A stretch of 64,000 bases of DNA from Strongylocentrotus droebachiensis (GCA_035222895.1 JAVYIG010005407.1:62001-126000); one strand, 5' to 3'. Counted from the stretch's first letter, positions 22,545 to 35,264 are shown. Numbers and translations: made by a program. The notes: generated from the letters alone by a model not told the origin.

Positions 22545-23232
22545 GGTATACCTGATATAAAAGACATCAATAAAAAAAATATATATATATTTATCAATAT
22601 TAATCACTAAAAACTGGTTTAAGCTAGCTCACGTAGACTATAGTTAATAATAATTTGCATGCATGTGAATGGCAGTAATACCGCTCTTTTTAAGCCATAC
22701 CCGCAAACTAACAAAAAAATGACTTAAGAATTTATGTTTTGCAAAATAATCTCTTTCGTAAATTGAATAGCTACTGATTACATTTCATATCAGACATTTA
22801 TATCAGTGCCTAACTAAGACTTTGTATTGGACTTCACTATTTGTTATTAGTCCACATAATTTTCCAAATTTGAATCAGCGCTCTCTTCAGTCGTCAGTCT
22901 CAAACGATATCTCAATCTTGTGTCATAAATTAATTACACAAAGTTGCAAACTGACAGTTTTTGTCCAGATGCAGACCAGAGACTCCACAACATGCAAAAT
23001 AATATGTGAAGAATTATGAGCAAACATGTCAAATGACAGGTATAGATCTATGTGAAAAAATAAAAATATATTTACAGTTTTAAAGCCTAGGATACAATAC
23101 AACTTTCGCGACCAAAACTCAAAAGAATATATGGTAACTCCACCAAAGACATGCACAGCAAAACATGATAGTCCACACATGGGACTGTACATTACAAAAA
23201 GCAATATTATTAGTAATTTGTCAAATACTTAC

Positions 23233-23400
23233 GTCTGAAAAACTAAGTAAAATACCTCCTATAAGATGCAGATAGATTCTTGAAACTCCTACAATGGCCT
23301 GAAACTTTTTTGATGATTGCCGATAATTATTATAGGCATCTTCTTCAGAAAAACCGTGTGTCAAATTCAGAGTCGACAAAATCGCAAAATAGCTAGCCCT
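23233..23400 (-). promoter_or_regulatory. Probable 5' UTR exon and promoter of the ARL6IP4-like gene
   Basis: A strong donor (CAGAC then GTAAGTATTTG, minus strand) ends at 23233. It can join the acceptor at about 22551, seven bases before the start ATG. Upstream the sequence becomes CpG-rich with TACGTACGTACGGAACGTAT, unlike the surrounding DNA. The transcription start is not defined. Confidence 0.4.
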
Positions 23401-24182
23401 CTACGTACGTACGGAACGTATACGTTTACGTTGCGAGTGTGATTTCTATGATCGAGGGGCCACTGCAGGGGGGGGGGGGGGGAGTTGCATGTGAATCTGA
23501 ATCTTTTCTGATCCTGATATGAAGGGAGGGGGTTAACGTTATGGACCTGACAGCCGGGGGTACTGGGGTGCTGCTGGGATGCCTGCTTTAATAATTACTT
23601 CCTTGTTTTGTCAGTGACACCACCATGCCCCGCCCCGCGGCCCCCACCGCCAAATAATTTTGCAATTTCAATATTCTCTATGCGAGATCGATCCCTATCA
23701 TCGTTATCACACTACTATACTATAGTTCTGAAGGGAAAAAAAAGTGTAATTTTGTCATCAAAATACAGCCTATAGGCTAGCTCATACACCTCGCAGCCTG
23801 CATGTATATGATCACACTTATTTATTGATTTATAATTCACTCATTTTTAGTTTTATTTTGACATGCATGGCTGCCTCTTCAGTTAGTAAATCGCTGTCCT
23901 TGTCCTTAAAAGGGCCTTGGGTAAAAACAGTTGTATATACTAATTTTTCCCAACAACAACACATTTTACATATTATGTAAAATTTGTTATTATAACAAAA
24001 ACTCACATTTAGTTTTTGTATGGCAGAATGAAAAATATTTAGGAAAATAACATATATTTGTATATTGGTGAGGTGAAAATGTGGAGGGATACCGACATAT
24101 GATAATCTGAGGGTGAGATATAATTTCTAAAGAAGAAATTAGATAAAGGTGGTGAATGGAAGAGGCGAATGGGATCGATCGA
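23401..24182. other. Intergenic spacer with G run
   Basis: Holds a long G run near 23468 and AT-rich filler. No gene was recognised. Confidence 0.5.
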
Positions 24183-24870
24183 GCTAGAGGATGTATAGAT
24201 AAATAGAAAGTGAGAGAGAAAGTAAGCAAAATAAAAATAAACCAGACAGATCGAATTAATGATAAAGGTAAAATATATAAGGCATAATATGAGACGAATT
24301 CAAGATAATTAACAACAAAGTGAATGTTTGCATGAAAGAATACCGGTTCAGTAAACTAAACAGGCCTATATATACTTCTTTTTTTAATTTAAAAAAAAAA
24401 CAGTTTAAACTTAACGCAGACAAAATATGGGTACATGATGGCTTCTGTCCAATAATAAGATATCCATGGATAACAGGTGCCGATCGGTGACTCTATATTC
24501 TCAGATCAGGGAGCTAGAGGATGTATAGATAAATAGAAAGTGAGAGAGAAAGTAAGCAAAATAAAAATAACCAGACGGATCGAATTAATGATAAAGGTAA
24601 ATATATAAGGCAGAATATGAGACGAATTCAAGATAATTAATAGCGAATATGGAAGAATAAAATAACTTATTAACAACATAGTGAATGTTTGCATGAAAGA
24701 ATACCGGTACAGTAAACTAAACAGGCCTATATACTTCTTTTTTTAATTAAAAAAAAAAACAGTTTAAACTTAAACGCAGACAAAATATGGGTATATGATG
24801 GCTTCTGTCCAATAATAAGATATCCATGGATAACAGGTGCCGATCGGTGACTCTATATTTTCAGATCAGG
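24183..24870. repeat. Tandem duplication, ~330-bp period, two copies
   Basis: The segment beginning GCTAGAGGATGTATAGATAA recurs at 24513 and both copies end at TCTATATT(C/T)TCAGATCAGG. The second copy has about 29 extra bases (around TAGCGAATATGGAAGAATAA). High identity implies a fairly recent event. No coding sequence. Confidence 0.9.
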
Positions 24871-24913
24871 CGGCTGCATGCAGCCCCCCCCCCCCCGCCC
24901 CCAGGCCCCTCGC

Positions 24914-25333
24914 CTATAGTCCCGCCCCCCCCCCCCACTCAGTGTTATTTAGGGTACGCATAATTTATGCTCATTCCCTCTTTTTTAAAGCACCCCCTAT
25001 CTGAGGACTGCCAACATTTCTGAACCCCCCTTTCGCGGGCTTTTCGCGGGCTTTTCCTGCCTTGGAGACCCCCCTAAATCAGGAAAAATGCTCAATGTAC
25101 CCCCCTAAATTCGGAATAATTTCTCAGGAGTCCAAAGAGATGAGAGAAAAAAGAAAAAACACCCCCTTTTTAAAGAAATCTCCAGGTGAAAAGTCAAATA
25201 CACCCCTTTTTTTACAATTCTCGGGCAGGACTTAGTTTGTCGCACGAAAAGTACCCCTTTACCGGACATTTTGGTAACACGCATGCGGTCATTCCGACCC
25301 CTGAGTGGGGGGGGGGGGGGGGCGGGCCTATAG
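24914..25333. mobile_element. Putative MITE with CTATAG and C/G-run ends
   Basis: Left end CTATAGTCCCGCCCC plus C run and ACTCAG is mirrored at right by CTGAGTG, G run, CGGGCCTATAG. Internal sequence has repeated CCCCCCTAAAT blocks. Superfamily not determined. Confidence 0.5.
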
Positions 25334-25784
25334 TACGTACCCACATGGATCGAAGGGAAAGGGATTTGATCTTATTTGTTGTTGTATTCATGAATCAGTT
25401 ATCTTTGTCACCAGGCGCGGATCCAGGATTTCTTAGGGGGGGGGCCCACTTTTTTTGTTTTGGTCCGAAAAAAATTCGTAACGACTCAGCCAGCCGCTAA
25501 ATAAGCGGGGGGGGGGGGGGGAGGGAAGAGGACCCTTTTTGGGGGTCTCGAAATTTGAAAATTTTACATTTTGTTCCGTGGGGGGGGGGGGTGAGGTCAC
25601 CTTTTTTAGGTCAGCCATCGGCATATTTTTTTTTTTTTTTTTTTTTAAATTAAAAAAAAAAAAATCACAGAAAAGGGGGGGGGGGCGGTTGCTCCAAAAT
25701 ACACACATAAAAAACCGAAGGGCGGAGGGTCAACCCCCTAACCCCCTCCCCCTTCTGTACGTGCCTACTCGTCTGAAAATAGTT

Positions 25785-26735
25785 TTTCCCCTCCCGCGCG
25801 AAGCGCGGAAGCTTTTACGTTTCATTAAATCATTAGAAAAAGAAGACGATTCGTTGTACAGTTTTTTACTCTTTAATCCTCGTCTTAATTCATCCCCCTC
25901 TCCCGCGCAAAGCTCGGAAGCTTTTACGTTTCATTAAATCATTAGAGAAAGAAGACGATGCGTTGTACCGTTCTCGACTCTTAATCCTCATCTGAATTCA
26001 GTTTTCCCCTCCTTCCTCCCGCACAAAGCGCGGAAGCTTGTACGTTTCATTAAATCATTAGAGAAAGAAGACGATTCGTTGTACCGTTCTCGAAAATAAT
26101 CCTCGTCTGAATACAGCTTTTACGTTTCATTAAATCATTAGCGAAATAAGACGATTCGTTGTACCGTTATGACTTTTAATCCTTGTCTAAATTAAGTTCC
26201 CCCTGCCCTCCCCCGCGCGTAGCGCGGAAGCTTTGACGTTTCATTAATTCATTAGAGAAAGAAGACGATTCGTTGTACCGTTCTCGACTCTTAATCCTTG
26301 TCTAAATTCAGTTTTCCCCCCGCTTTGACGTTTCATTAAATTTTTAGAGAATGAAGACGATTCGTTGTTCCGCTTTCGAAAATAATTTAGTTTCCCCCAC
26401 CCGCGCAAAGCGCGGAAGCTTTTACTTTTTATTAAATCATTAGAGAGAGAGGAAGATACGTCGTACCGTTCTCGACTCTTAATCCTTGTTTAAATCAATT
26501 CCCCCCCCCCCCCCCCTTCCGCGCGAAGCGCGGAAGCTTCGACGTTTCATTAAATTATTATAGAAAGAAGACGATTCGTTGTACCGTTCCCGAAAATTAT
26601 CCTCGTCTGAATTAAGTTCCCCCTGCCCTCCCCCCGCGCGTAGCGCGGAAGCTTTGACGTTTCATTAATTCATTAGAGAAAGAAAACGATTCGTTGTACC
26701 GTTCTCGACTCTTAATCCTTGTCTGAATTTTAAAT
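25785..26735. repeat. ~110-bp tandem array inside the hAT-type element
   Basis: About eight units share CGCGGAAGCTTTTACGTTTC, ATTAAATCATTAGAGAAAGA and AGACGATTCGTTGTACCGTT. Most start with a small hairpin such as CCGCGCGAAGCGCGG, at about 25793, 25907, 26018, 26210, 26400, 26519 and 26633. Some units are partial. Confidence 0.85.
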
Positions 26736-26854
26736 ATGTTCTTTGTCTATTCCCTTTTCTTCCTACGTCCTCTTCCTTTACACTCCTCTCTTTTTTGGCC
26801 AGCGTTTATTGAGGGACCATCCCACCGCCCTGGCTACGCGCCTGCTGTCAGATG

Positions 26855-27460
26855 ATTATGTTGATACCTTGTCCGCCCCGGAAGCTCAGGGGTTTAAGGT
26901 TTTAATTTACGGTCAGATTAGCATTCAGGGGTCCGCCTTAGCGCCCTAGACGGGGTCCAGGGGGCAGAGCCCCGTAAGTTCAGGAGTTTAGGCATTTAAT
27001 TACGGTCAGATGAGCATTATTTTGATACCTAATTGTTACAATGGCAGGTCACTAATTGGCTTGGGGTTCAGGGGGCGGAGCCCCGGAATCTCAAGGGTTT
27101 TAGGCACTCAATTGGCTCAGATGAGTATCGAGGGGCCCGCCTAAGGGCTCTTGGTTGGGTCCAGGGGGCAGAGCCCCCAGAAGCTCAGGGGTTTTAGGCG
27201 TTTAATTACGGTCAGATGAGCATTTTTGATACCTTATTATTTGTGACACTAGCAGGACACTATTTGGCGTAGGGTCCAGGGGGCAGAGCCCCCAGAAATC
27301 AGGGGTTTTAGGCATTAAATGACCGTCATATGAGCATCTAAGGGCCTTCCTTAGGGCCCTAGGTGGAATCCAGGGGGCAGAGCCTAATAGGATTTTAGGC
27401 ATTAATTTAATCATGGTCAGATGAGCATATTTTGATACCCCATTATAATGTGACACTGGC
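26855..27460. repeat. Second tandem array inside the hAT-type element
   Basis: About five irregular units share CCAGGGGGCAGAGCCCC (a small hairpin), AGCTCAGGGGTTTTAGGC and TTACGGTCAGATGAGCAT. Copies of the hairpin lie near 26950, 27066, 27158, 27272 and 27365. Confidence 0.8.
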
Positions 27461-27724
27461 AGTTTACGCTCTCGCTCTCTTTCTTTCTATTTCTCTTTAA
27501 TATACTTTTTCAAAGAAAGTGTGGGGGGAGGGGCTCGAGGATCCAGATCCCAGTCTTTCCGCGGGCCCTGATATGTAGGCATCTCAAGAAGCATTTTCTT
27601 GCCTGGCTGTAAATTTAGGAATTTGTCATTTTCCAACTAACGCATGAAGTGAGGAAAATTATCTCATTTCAGCATTATTTGTTAACCACCGTTATGGAAT
27701 TATAAATAAACCACGTTTGAATTC

Positions 27725-28440
27725 TATTTCTCCAACCCCCCCTCCCCTATCAGTATGCCAGTGCCCCCCCCCCCCTCCGATCTACACCTTGTTGGCGGGA
27801 AAATTGCAACTGATATCCTTTACCTTTCTTCATTCTCTTTTTTTCCTTTCCCTTTCTCTCCTTTTTCACTTTCCCTTCCCTTCCTTATCTCTCTTTTAGG
27901 TTTGCTGGGGGGGGGGGGGGTGAGGGAAACGGTCATTTTGGTCCCCAACTCGCTCCACACATCGTTGGCGGGATTAACCGCAACTGATCTCCGCTTTTTT
28001 TCTCCCTTTTCTTTTTTTCTTCCTCTTTTTGTTCCCTTTTAGCTCTCCTCTTTTCCTTTTCCTTCCTTCTTTTTTTTTTAGCGGGGACGGAGGGGGGGGG
28101 GGGGGGGGGAGGCTAGGGTCTTTTGCCCCCCACCCCCTCGATCCACAACTTGTTGGTGGGAAAATTGCAACTGATATCCCCCTTCTTTTCTTTTCTTCTT
28201 CCTATTTTGTCCTTCCCTTTATCTCCTCTTTATCTTTTTTCTTTCCCTTTCCTTCCTTCTCTTTTATTTTTTTATTGGGGGGGGGAGGGGGAGGCAAGTC
28301 CTTCCCCCCCCCATCTCCTTCTTCCCTCTTTTCTTTTCTTCTTCCCCTTCTTTTCTTTCTCTCCTCTTTCCCTTCTTTTCCTTCTCTCTCTCTTTTTTTT
28401 TTTTTTTTTTTTTTTTTTTGCGGGGGGGGGGGGGCCAAGG
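27725..28440. repeat. Third tandem array: ~180-bp units with pyrimidine and G tracts
   Basis: Three units share TTGTTGGCGGGAAAATTGCA with ACTGATATC, then 80-150 bases of nearly pure pyrimidine, then a G run of ten or more. Open frames full of F, S and P across it are composition artefacts. Confidence 0.8.
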
Positions 28441-28481
28441 CACGCTCGGCCCCCCCCCCTGGATCCGCGCCTGTTTGTCAC

Positions 28482-28727
28482 ATCATTATGAGGGGGCCTT
28501 AACTTTAACAAGGTGTGCTTCGATCTATATCAACCTCCTTGATCGTCTTTCTTTATTCTACATAATTGTACTGATATGATTGAACTCTATTATACATGTG
28601 ATTTCTGGAAGACAAATAACTTGATACTTGATACTACTTGATCTTAGTTGTATACCATTTCTGAGCAACGGTCTGAGGGGAGGAAAGAGGGAGGAAAGAG
28701 AGAGAAAGAAAGAGGGGGCTAGGGAGC

Positions 28728-28762
<35 letters not shown>

Positions 28763-30896
28763 TGAGAGAGACTGAAGGGAGAGAGAGGGGGAGGGGTGCA
28801 TGGGGTGACTTGAGGAATAAAGAGTAAGAAAGGGGCTTTAGCTGAGATAGTTAAGATGCACTGGGGATCTTATAATAATTATGTGCGTTGCATGATGCAG
28901 TCGGACAATTATAGGTCTAACTAATCTACTACCGGTATATATTTGAAAAGAAAAAGAAAGAAATATGGAAGTTGGCATGCAAATTGTGAAAATTAGAGTT
29001 CCCGTAGTACTGCCAGTTAAACTGGCACTACAAATATAATAATATTTCCTGGAACTACGATTGTACGAGTAAACTGTTTACTCATAAAATCGTATCTATT
29101 TTCCTGAGTGCGCTTTGCAAACACATTCAATAAATAAAAAAATCGCTCATTCTATATCATTCTGTATAATTTTGGAAGTAATGAGTGCATTTCACATTAT
29201 ATGCGTTTAGTCTGAAAATAGACTATTCCGCCTCAATGCTGCCTCGCAGATCTAGCTTGTAAGTAGCAAGAAAATGTATATTTTAACTTAGAAATGTTTA
29301 ATATATTTTATTACCAACATGTTATAATATTATATTGATTACCACATAATATGGGAGTGTTGTTATAAGTTGAAATGAAATGTGCATGTTTGTGAAAACC
29401 TCGAGACAATTTAGCGTGTCGTCCACCGAGTTTTTCAGCGGAACACTTCAAGTTATCGAGCCAGAAGTTTAGGGGTAACTTGAGAGCGGATACCGATGGC
29501 TTAATTTCTGGTGGCTGAGTGTCGTCGTACACATAACCAAGTAGGCCTAGGCCTACGACAATACTCTTTTACTAGTTTTAGAGGGATGTACTACATTGGA
29601 AGAAGAAGAAGAAGAAGAAGAACCTCTATCGTGCATGCCCATGTGTCGTGATGAGTAGACCCTATGCCCCTCCCACTGTCACATTTTCTGTTCTCAGACT
29701 CAGTAGACTCTATTACAATATTAGGATAAATGACTGTCAATTGCTGCTTTTAATGATTTAATCTTCATGTTGGGTTGACTGTCATTTAAAACAGTAAAAC
29801 TGCCTAAACAACTACAAAATAGTGGTCTAGATTTAGGTCTACTTTGTGGTCGTGGTCCACTCTTTTTTCTTTTTCTTTTTTCTAATAAATTTCCACATCT
29901 TACTCTAGATCTATGATATAGATCTACTTTATACCTTTTGTTTTCTTTTTAGCATTATGAAGCCTATTATTTAAAAAATTAGACAGTGGACAAACCTGTC
30001 ATTTGGAAAAACTAGATGATAATTTAATTGTTATTAAATCTCATTATTTTTCTCTGGCTTTAGCTTACCAAAATTACATTTCATATTTTATATTATAGGG
30101 GTCTACATGTAGTTTTCTTCACTTTCTTCAGATTGTGACCGATTCTTATTTTACTTCTTTGGGTCTACTTGCTCTTTTTCCTTTTTTCTGCTTTTTCTGT
30201 TTTTTCTGTTTTTTCTTGCTTTTTCATTTTCTACTCTTAATTCCCTCTGTTTCTATTCATTTTTCTTTGTCCTCATCTTTTATTCTTCTTTTCTTCTTTG
30301 AATTGTTATTGTTCCTCCCCTTATCCTCTGTCTTATCTCCTCTTTATAGGCCTACTTATTCTGTTAATATGTGACTTGAATGAGAGATCTATATATATAT
30401 ATATATCATTTAACCAGGGAGATCCCTGATATGACATCACACTAAAATTAAAAATCAAAGTGTTACAATTGTGAATTAAATTTGTTGATACAAAGTGCTT
30501 GAACAAAACCTGGACAGTTTGAAGCAAAATATTATTTCAAAGTGTATGGGAATGAGTTAACAAGAACATATATATTTTGGGGAGTAATGGTTAATGTTGT
30601 TTCTCATACTTCGTAACCTTACATAATTAATTTGGGTTAATTTTGCACCATAACCAAAAATAATTTATAGTTTAACTTTGAGATATCTAAGGAAGCTTAG
30701 TCGCTTACTGCTTTCATTTTTTTCTCTGTTGCCTTTTGATTTCATACATGCAAATCCTACTTCATGATACCACTAGTTCACACCCATTAAAACCAGTGTA
30801 TTTTTCTTATTGCTTTTTGCTAGGTTATCAGATTGACTTACCGGTAGTTGTTCTACTTTGAGCCTGGGAATTAGAAGACTACATGTACATTAAGCA
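28482..30896. other. Intergenic region upstream of POP5
   Basis: Contains a purine/GA-repeat patch (28681-28800). Nested small inverted repeats lie at about 29000-29100 (TGCCAGTTAAACTGGCA; GAGTAAACTGTTTACTC). A GAA run is near 29600, T-rich sequence at 29860-30330 and an AT run near 30388. No conserved exon was seen. The POP5 promoter should lie near the right end; no clear core element was found. Confidence 0.5.
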
Positions 30897-31982
30897 ATGG
30901 TTCGGTTGAAGAACAGGTAAGCATGACAGCTTTTTACCAACTTTAAATTAACCTCAACATTTAATTAAGTTAACCTTAGAGAAAAGACATAGTGTGGTTT
31001 TAAAAGTAAAATTGCGTTTATAAGAATCTCCATATAGGAAGAACTAGTTAGACTATTTTGCTTTCTACTAACTTTTAATTAACCTCCGCATTTAATTACC
31101 AGTAAGTTAATCTTAGAGGAAGACATATAAAGAATTGTTTCAAAAATAAAACTGCATTTAAGGATCTCCATTTAAGGATCTCCATTTAAAGGCAAATAAA
31201 AAACAAATTAGGTTCCTCCTACCAGGTCTGCAATTTGTGTTTGGCTTGATTTGATTAGTTCCTGTAGTTTGTAAAAAGTAACACTTAAATCAGATGTTTA
31301 GTGTTGATGACTTTAGGTAAAGGGAAGTCTTCTTTATTCAGCTGTTGTTAAGAAGAACTAGTATGATTGATGTATTCAGTTAGTTGTATTTTTGCAGTCA
31401 TGACATTTATGATAATGTAATGTTTTATTATAACATTCACTAATTCAGAATTCCAGCGTTGCCAATTTAAGAGATGATTTGGCATTTTCATAGTCATGCC
31501 TACTATCTCTTCATCATGTAGGTATGTCCTTGGGGAGCTGATACTGGAGGATGGTCGGACAGCAACCGAGGCCAAACTGAATACACGTGTAACACAGCAG
31601 GCTATCCACACAACTATAAAGCAGTTACATGGTGACTTTGGTATCGGAGCTGTTACTGCAGGTTTTGTAGGTAAGCACTCAGAGCCATGGATTGTATTCT
31701 GAAAACCATTTTGTCTTTTTTTGTGAAGTGATTTCAGTTTTCATTGGATCCTGTGCAGATGTCTTACGGAACTGTGTGCAGCCACCTATTGGCAGCCTTT
31801 GGCTAATGACTCTTCTATATTTGAGATTTGTTTTATCATCCGCTAAGATAAAAGATTAAGTGGTTCTCAGAATACCACCCCATATTTCTATTGATGTACA
31901 TTATATGCAAGGCCCTCGCGTACACAGATAACGCGTGGCGCGCGCGCCACGCGTTCTTGATTGGCCCGACCTAGCGCCACGC

Positions 31983-32022
<40 letters not shown>

Positions 32023-32165
32023 GAAATTTTGAAAAATCAGAATATTCCAGATTTTCTTGTCCTAGAAATCCATAAAAACTGAATATTCTGAATTATTCGT
32101 AAGGGTTGGCAGGTATGGTATTAAAAATTCATCAAATTACTTCTAATACTTGTAAAAAAAAAAAA

Positions 32166-32199
<34 letters not shown>

Positions 32200-34928
32200 A
32201 AATTTTTACTTTTTTGGGGGGGGGGGGGGTTAAATTTTCCCTCGGGTCGCGCCACACGTTTTTAATTTCTTGGCGAGAGGCCTGATTATATGAATTTATA
32301 GACACAAAGTGCTTAATCTTTGTATCTATATTATTAAAGAAAATTAGCCAGCTTTATAAAAAACATGCATGAATTTCCATGAAAATAACAATTTTGTTTA
32401 GTTGTAAAATGGCTAAACAAAAAATAAATGGCAGACAGGTAGTACATTACACATTGATGAGCTAGATGTATTTGAAGTTGTTAAATATCAATTAATTTTA
32501 TTTTTTTAGATTTGCTGCATTTATCAATAAGAGAATTGTTTATCAGGAGCGTTTAATACTTAAAATTTGTGAGCAAAGTAACTACTGTGTTATTTTAGCG
32601 CTCTCTAGTATTCTGTTATTTTGAAACGTTAGTCGGGTCTTGATCAGCCATTTACAGACTTTAATTTTCGTAGCGTTTTAGTTCAAGAAATGAATTAAAT
32701 TTGTAGATATATTTCAAAGGTAATAAGGAGGTGTACAATACTGTAAGTGCCGAAAGAGAATATGGCAGATGAGATACATCTATTGAAATGTTAGTCAAGT
32801 CTTGATCAGCCATTTACAGACTTTAACAATTTGTAGCGTTTTAGTTCAAAAAATGAATTAAATTTGTAGATATATTTCAAAGGTAATAAGGAGGTGTACA
32901 ATACTGTAAGTGCGGAAAGAGAATATGGCAGATGAGATACATCTATTTAAAGTAGATATCACTACTATTATTGTTTGTGAATGTTCGTTGTTTGATAGTT
33001 AAGTACGTGGGACTACAGACGAACACTGTTCTCATCAAGGTTCGTCACAGGGCCATCAAATATCTCACTTCCTCTCTCCCGTTTGTGACGTCAATCTCCA
33101 AAGTCCCTTGCTGCTTCCTAACCCTCCATGTTGCTGGTGAGTTGCACAAGTTTTTTCTGTAACATTGTGGTAATCTTAAAAAGTGGCAGTTAAAGGTACT
33201 ATGTCCCATTTGCAGTCAACATCAAAATCAAAACTTTGTAGGAATTATGAATATGTTACGTATGTCCTATCTGTGAAATTTAAACGTTAGCAGTGTCCAA
33301 ATATTCAAATTATGCAAGGAAACCTGTTTACTTGCTAGACTTCACTGTCAAACACTTTTGAGTGACTGACTGACTTCTGTTTTTTCCTTTGGTAATAACA
33401 TACATAAAATGAGCTGTAAAGGGTACATGAGCATGTTTTGTCTACATCAATAACCCATTTCTTGTAAAGGCCGAAATTAAACTGATTGAATCTTTGTGCA
33501 GCACAAAACGTATGACCATTCGGTACAAGGGTCTAAAAATCAGACTATTACTAAATGGATTGCAATCACTAAAGTGGATTTGACTACAAATGGTCGTTAT
33601 TTTCCCACTTAAAGACATTTTCAAGCCCTTTTGTTTTGAGGGAAGTTCTAAATAAGTATTATCTTTCAAATGCCGCTGGAATTTAACTTTTTCAATTTTT
33701 GGGCCTGCAAACGGGACATACAATTTGAGAGAAACTGTTTCAAAATCACTCTGAATCATAAAACTAAGAGATTTTCTAATCTTTGAGGCTTAGCCCTATT
33801 GTTGCATTTTCTACAAAAAAATTGTAATGGAGAAGGAATACCTGTACTAGTAGATGGACAATGTTGTGTAGGCTCACAATGCTATACATTTAGGCAGCAT
33901 CTTTTGCTTTTGTCATGTCAATATTGTACATGCAAAACTATGATTATTTGTAGTTACTTTTGGAATCTTACTTTAATATTAGATAATTATCTTTTGTCCC
34001 TAATATTGCATTAATATGTGCTTTGATATAACTTATTGGAATATTTTTTTATATGCACTTTTTGGTTATCTGTAACTTTCCAAACATCAAGTATTTTTCT
34101 TTTTGTGTTTGTGGTTTCTAGGTACCATGAGGGCATGTCAGAAATTTCTAGTGAAGCATGATAGGAGACAGTTAACAATCCTCTTCAAGAATAGCAAGAC
34201 ACAAGGTGAGGATTGACTGTATATACAGACCCTTGTCAACTTCAGCTTGTGGTGGTGGTGGTGGAGGGGGGGGGGGGGTTTGGTGGGTGTTGCATAAATA
34301 ATGGGGAAAGATTAAAGTTCTATGAACACACTTCAACCAATTGTACATACATACAAAAAATTCAGTTTTGGAAGTGGACAGAATCCTTTTGATCCTCTGA
34401 TCCTTTTGTTTTGACTTGGGTCAATTCATACAATGGGTTAACTCATGAATGTCATTTGTGTTATCATCCTTATCATTATGGATAGTGACATTACAGCATT
34501 GATATTACAGTCAAACCAGAGACTTTCATGACACAAAACTTTCACTAATTGTTAAAGATGACCTTTTTCAGGAAACAGAGAAAATTAGAAAAAAATCAAA
34601 AATGTCAACTCCGATTCAATTATTCTGTGACCTGAACTTTTTCAAATCTAAAGTACTTATGAAGTTTGTGAACATTTCTTGCATGTGAAATTTCTGGTTT
34701 TACAACAGAACATTCCTTTATTTATTTTATATTTGTATTTGTTGTTGTTGGGGGTGGATGTGTGTTTATAATATGTAATAATTCATTGCTCTTGCCTTTT
34801 ACTCCCCCACAGCTGAGCGTAACACAGTCCTTGATGCTCTGAAGCGCTGCCAGGCCAAAGAAACGCTATGGGTGGAGCCCAAAGATGATTCATATGCAGA
34901 TGATGATGACAGTGACGAGGGCAGATGA
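30897..34928 (+). CDS. POP5: POP5, RNase P/MRP protein subunit
   Basis: Five exons, 30897-30916, 31522-31670, 32999-33136, 34122-34205 and 34813-34928, sum to 507 nt: 168 residues plus TGA. Human POP5 has 163. All introns are GT-AG. The protein begins MVRLKNRYVLGELI, as in the family, continues with IHTTIKQLHGDFGIGAV and NTVLIKVRHRAIKYLTSSLP, then the best conserved block, TLHVAGTMRACQKFLVKHD with RRQLTILF. The tail is acidic (DDSYADDDDSDEGR). POP5 is part of the nuclear RNase P complex that trims the 5' leader of pre-tRNA and of RNase MRP, which cuts pre-rRNA. It has an RRM-like alpha/beta fold and pairs with RPP30 in the complex. The start codon is the first in-frame ATG and matches the family N terminus. 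It is convergent with SERCA. Confidence 0.95.
31905..32290. mobile_element. GC-rich insertion with poly-A/T interior in a POP5 intron
   Basis: A perfect 26-bp palindrome centred on GGCGCGCGCGCC lies at 31930-31955. Further AGCGCCACGCGTTA and CGCGCCACACGTTT motifs follow. Two A runs of 20 or more and a G run lie between. The flanks AGGCCCTCGCG and CGAGAGGCCT are roughly inverted. The base composition is unlike the surrounding intron. Likely a small transposon of unknown family. Confidence 0.45.
32623..32947. repeat. Tandem duplication, 162-bp period, two copies
   Basis: GAAA(C/T)GTTAGTC at 32623 and 32785 starts two nearly identical copies. The duplication ends about 50 bases before POP5 exon three. 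Confidence 0.9.
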
Positions 34929-35264
34929 CCCATGTCGTCATTGTAAAAAGTTTCCTCAGAAACATAAGAACCATGAAAATGTTTAATCATCAACGCAAGG
35001 ATGATGATCTGTGTACTGTATACAGGAGTTCAGTCACTTTTTGGCTTAGTCAAGGACGATGTGACACAGGATCCTGGATGGAAAAGTGACGTTACATGTA
35101 ACTAACGGTATTGCTAGATGTCTTTTGTGTGGTCAGTCTTCTGAAATTGGACTCCAGCAACTGTGAACTGCACAACCGAAAGTTGTCCATACTGTATTTG
35201 ATAGCCACATACAAGCCTATATGATGATGATTAGTTTGGATTGAATGTATGTAAAGTTTATCAA

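Larger units (their letters stand above)
25412..28473. mobile_element. Non-autonomous hAT-type element, 3,062 bp, with 8-bp target duplication
   Basis: The ends are 16-bp inverted repeats, CAGGCGCGGATCCAGG at left and its complement ending CCTGGATCCGCGCCTG at right. Directly outside both is TTTGTCAC (25404-25411 and 28474-28481), a perfect 8-bp target duplication as made by hAT transposases. CAG at the tip also fits hAT. No transposase reading frame is present. The interior consists almost wholly of three tandem arrays and G/C homopolymer runs. It lies between the ARL6IP4-like gene and POP5. Confidence 0.85.

Noticed and set aside
27717-28511. Several open frames of F/S/L/P or K/R/E/G
   Set aside because: Composition of pyrimidine tracts and G runs inside the non-autonomous hAT-type element.
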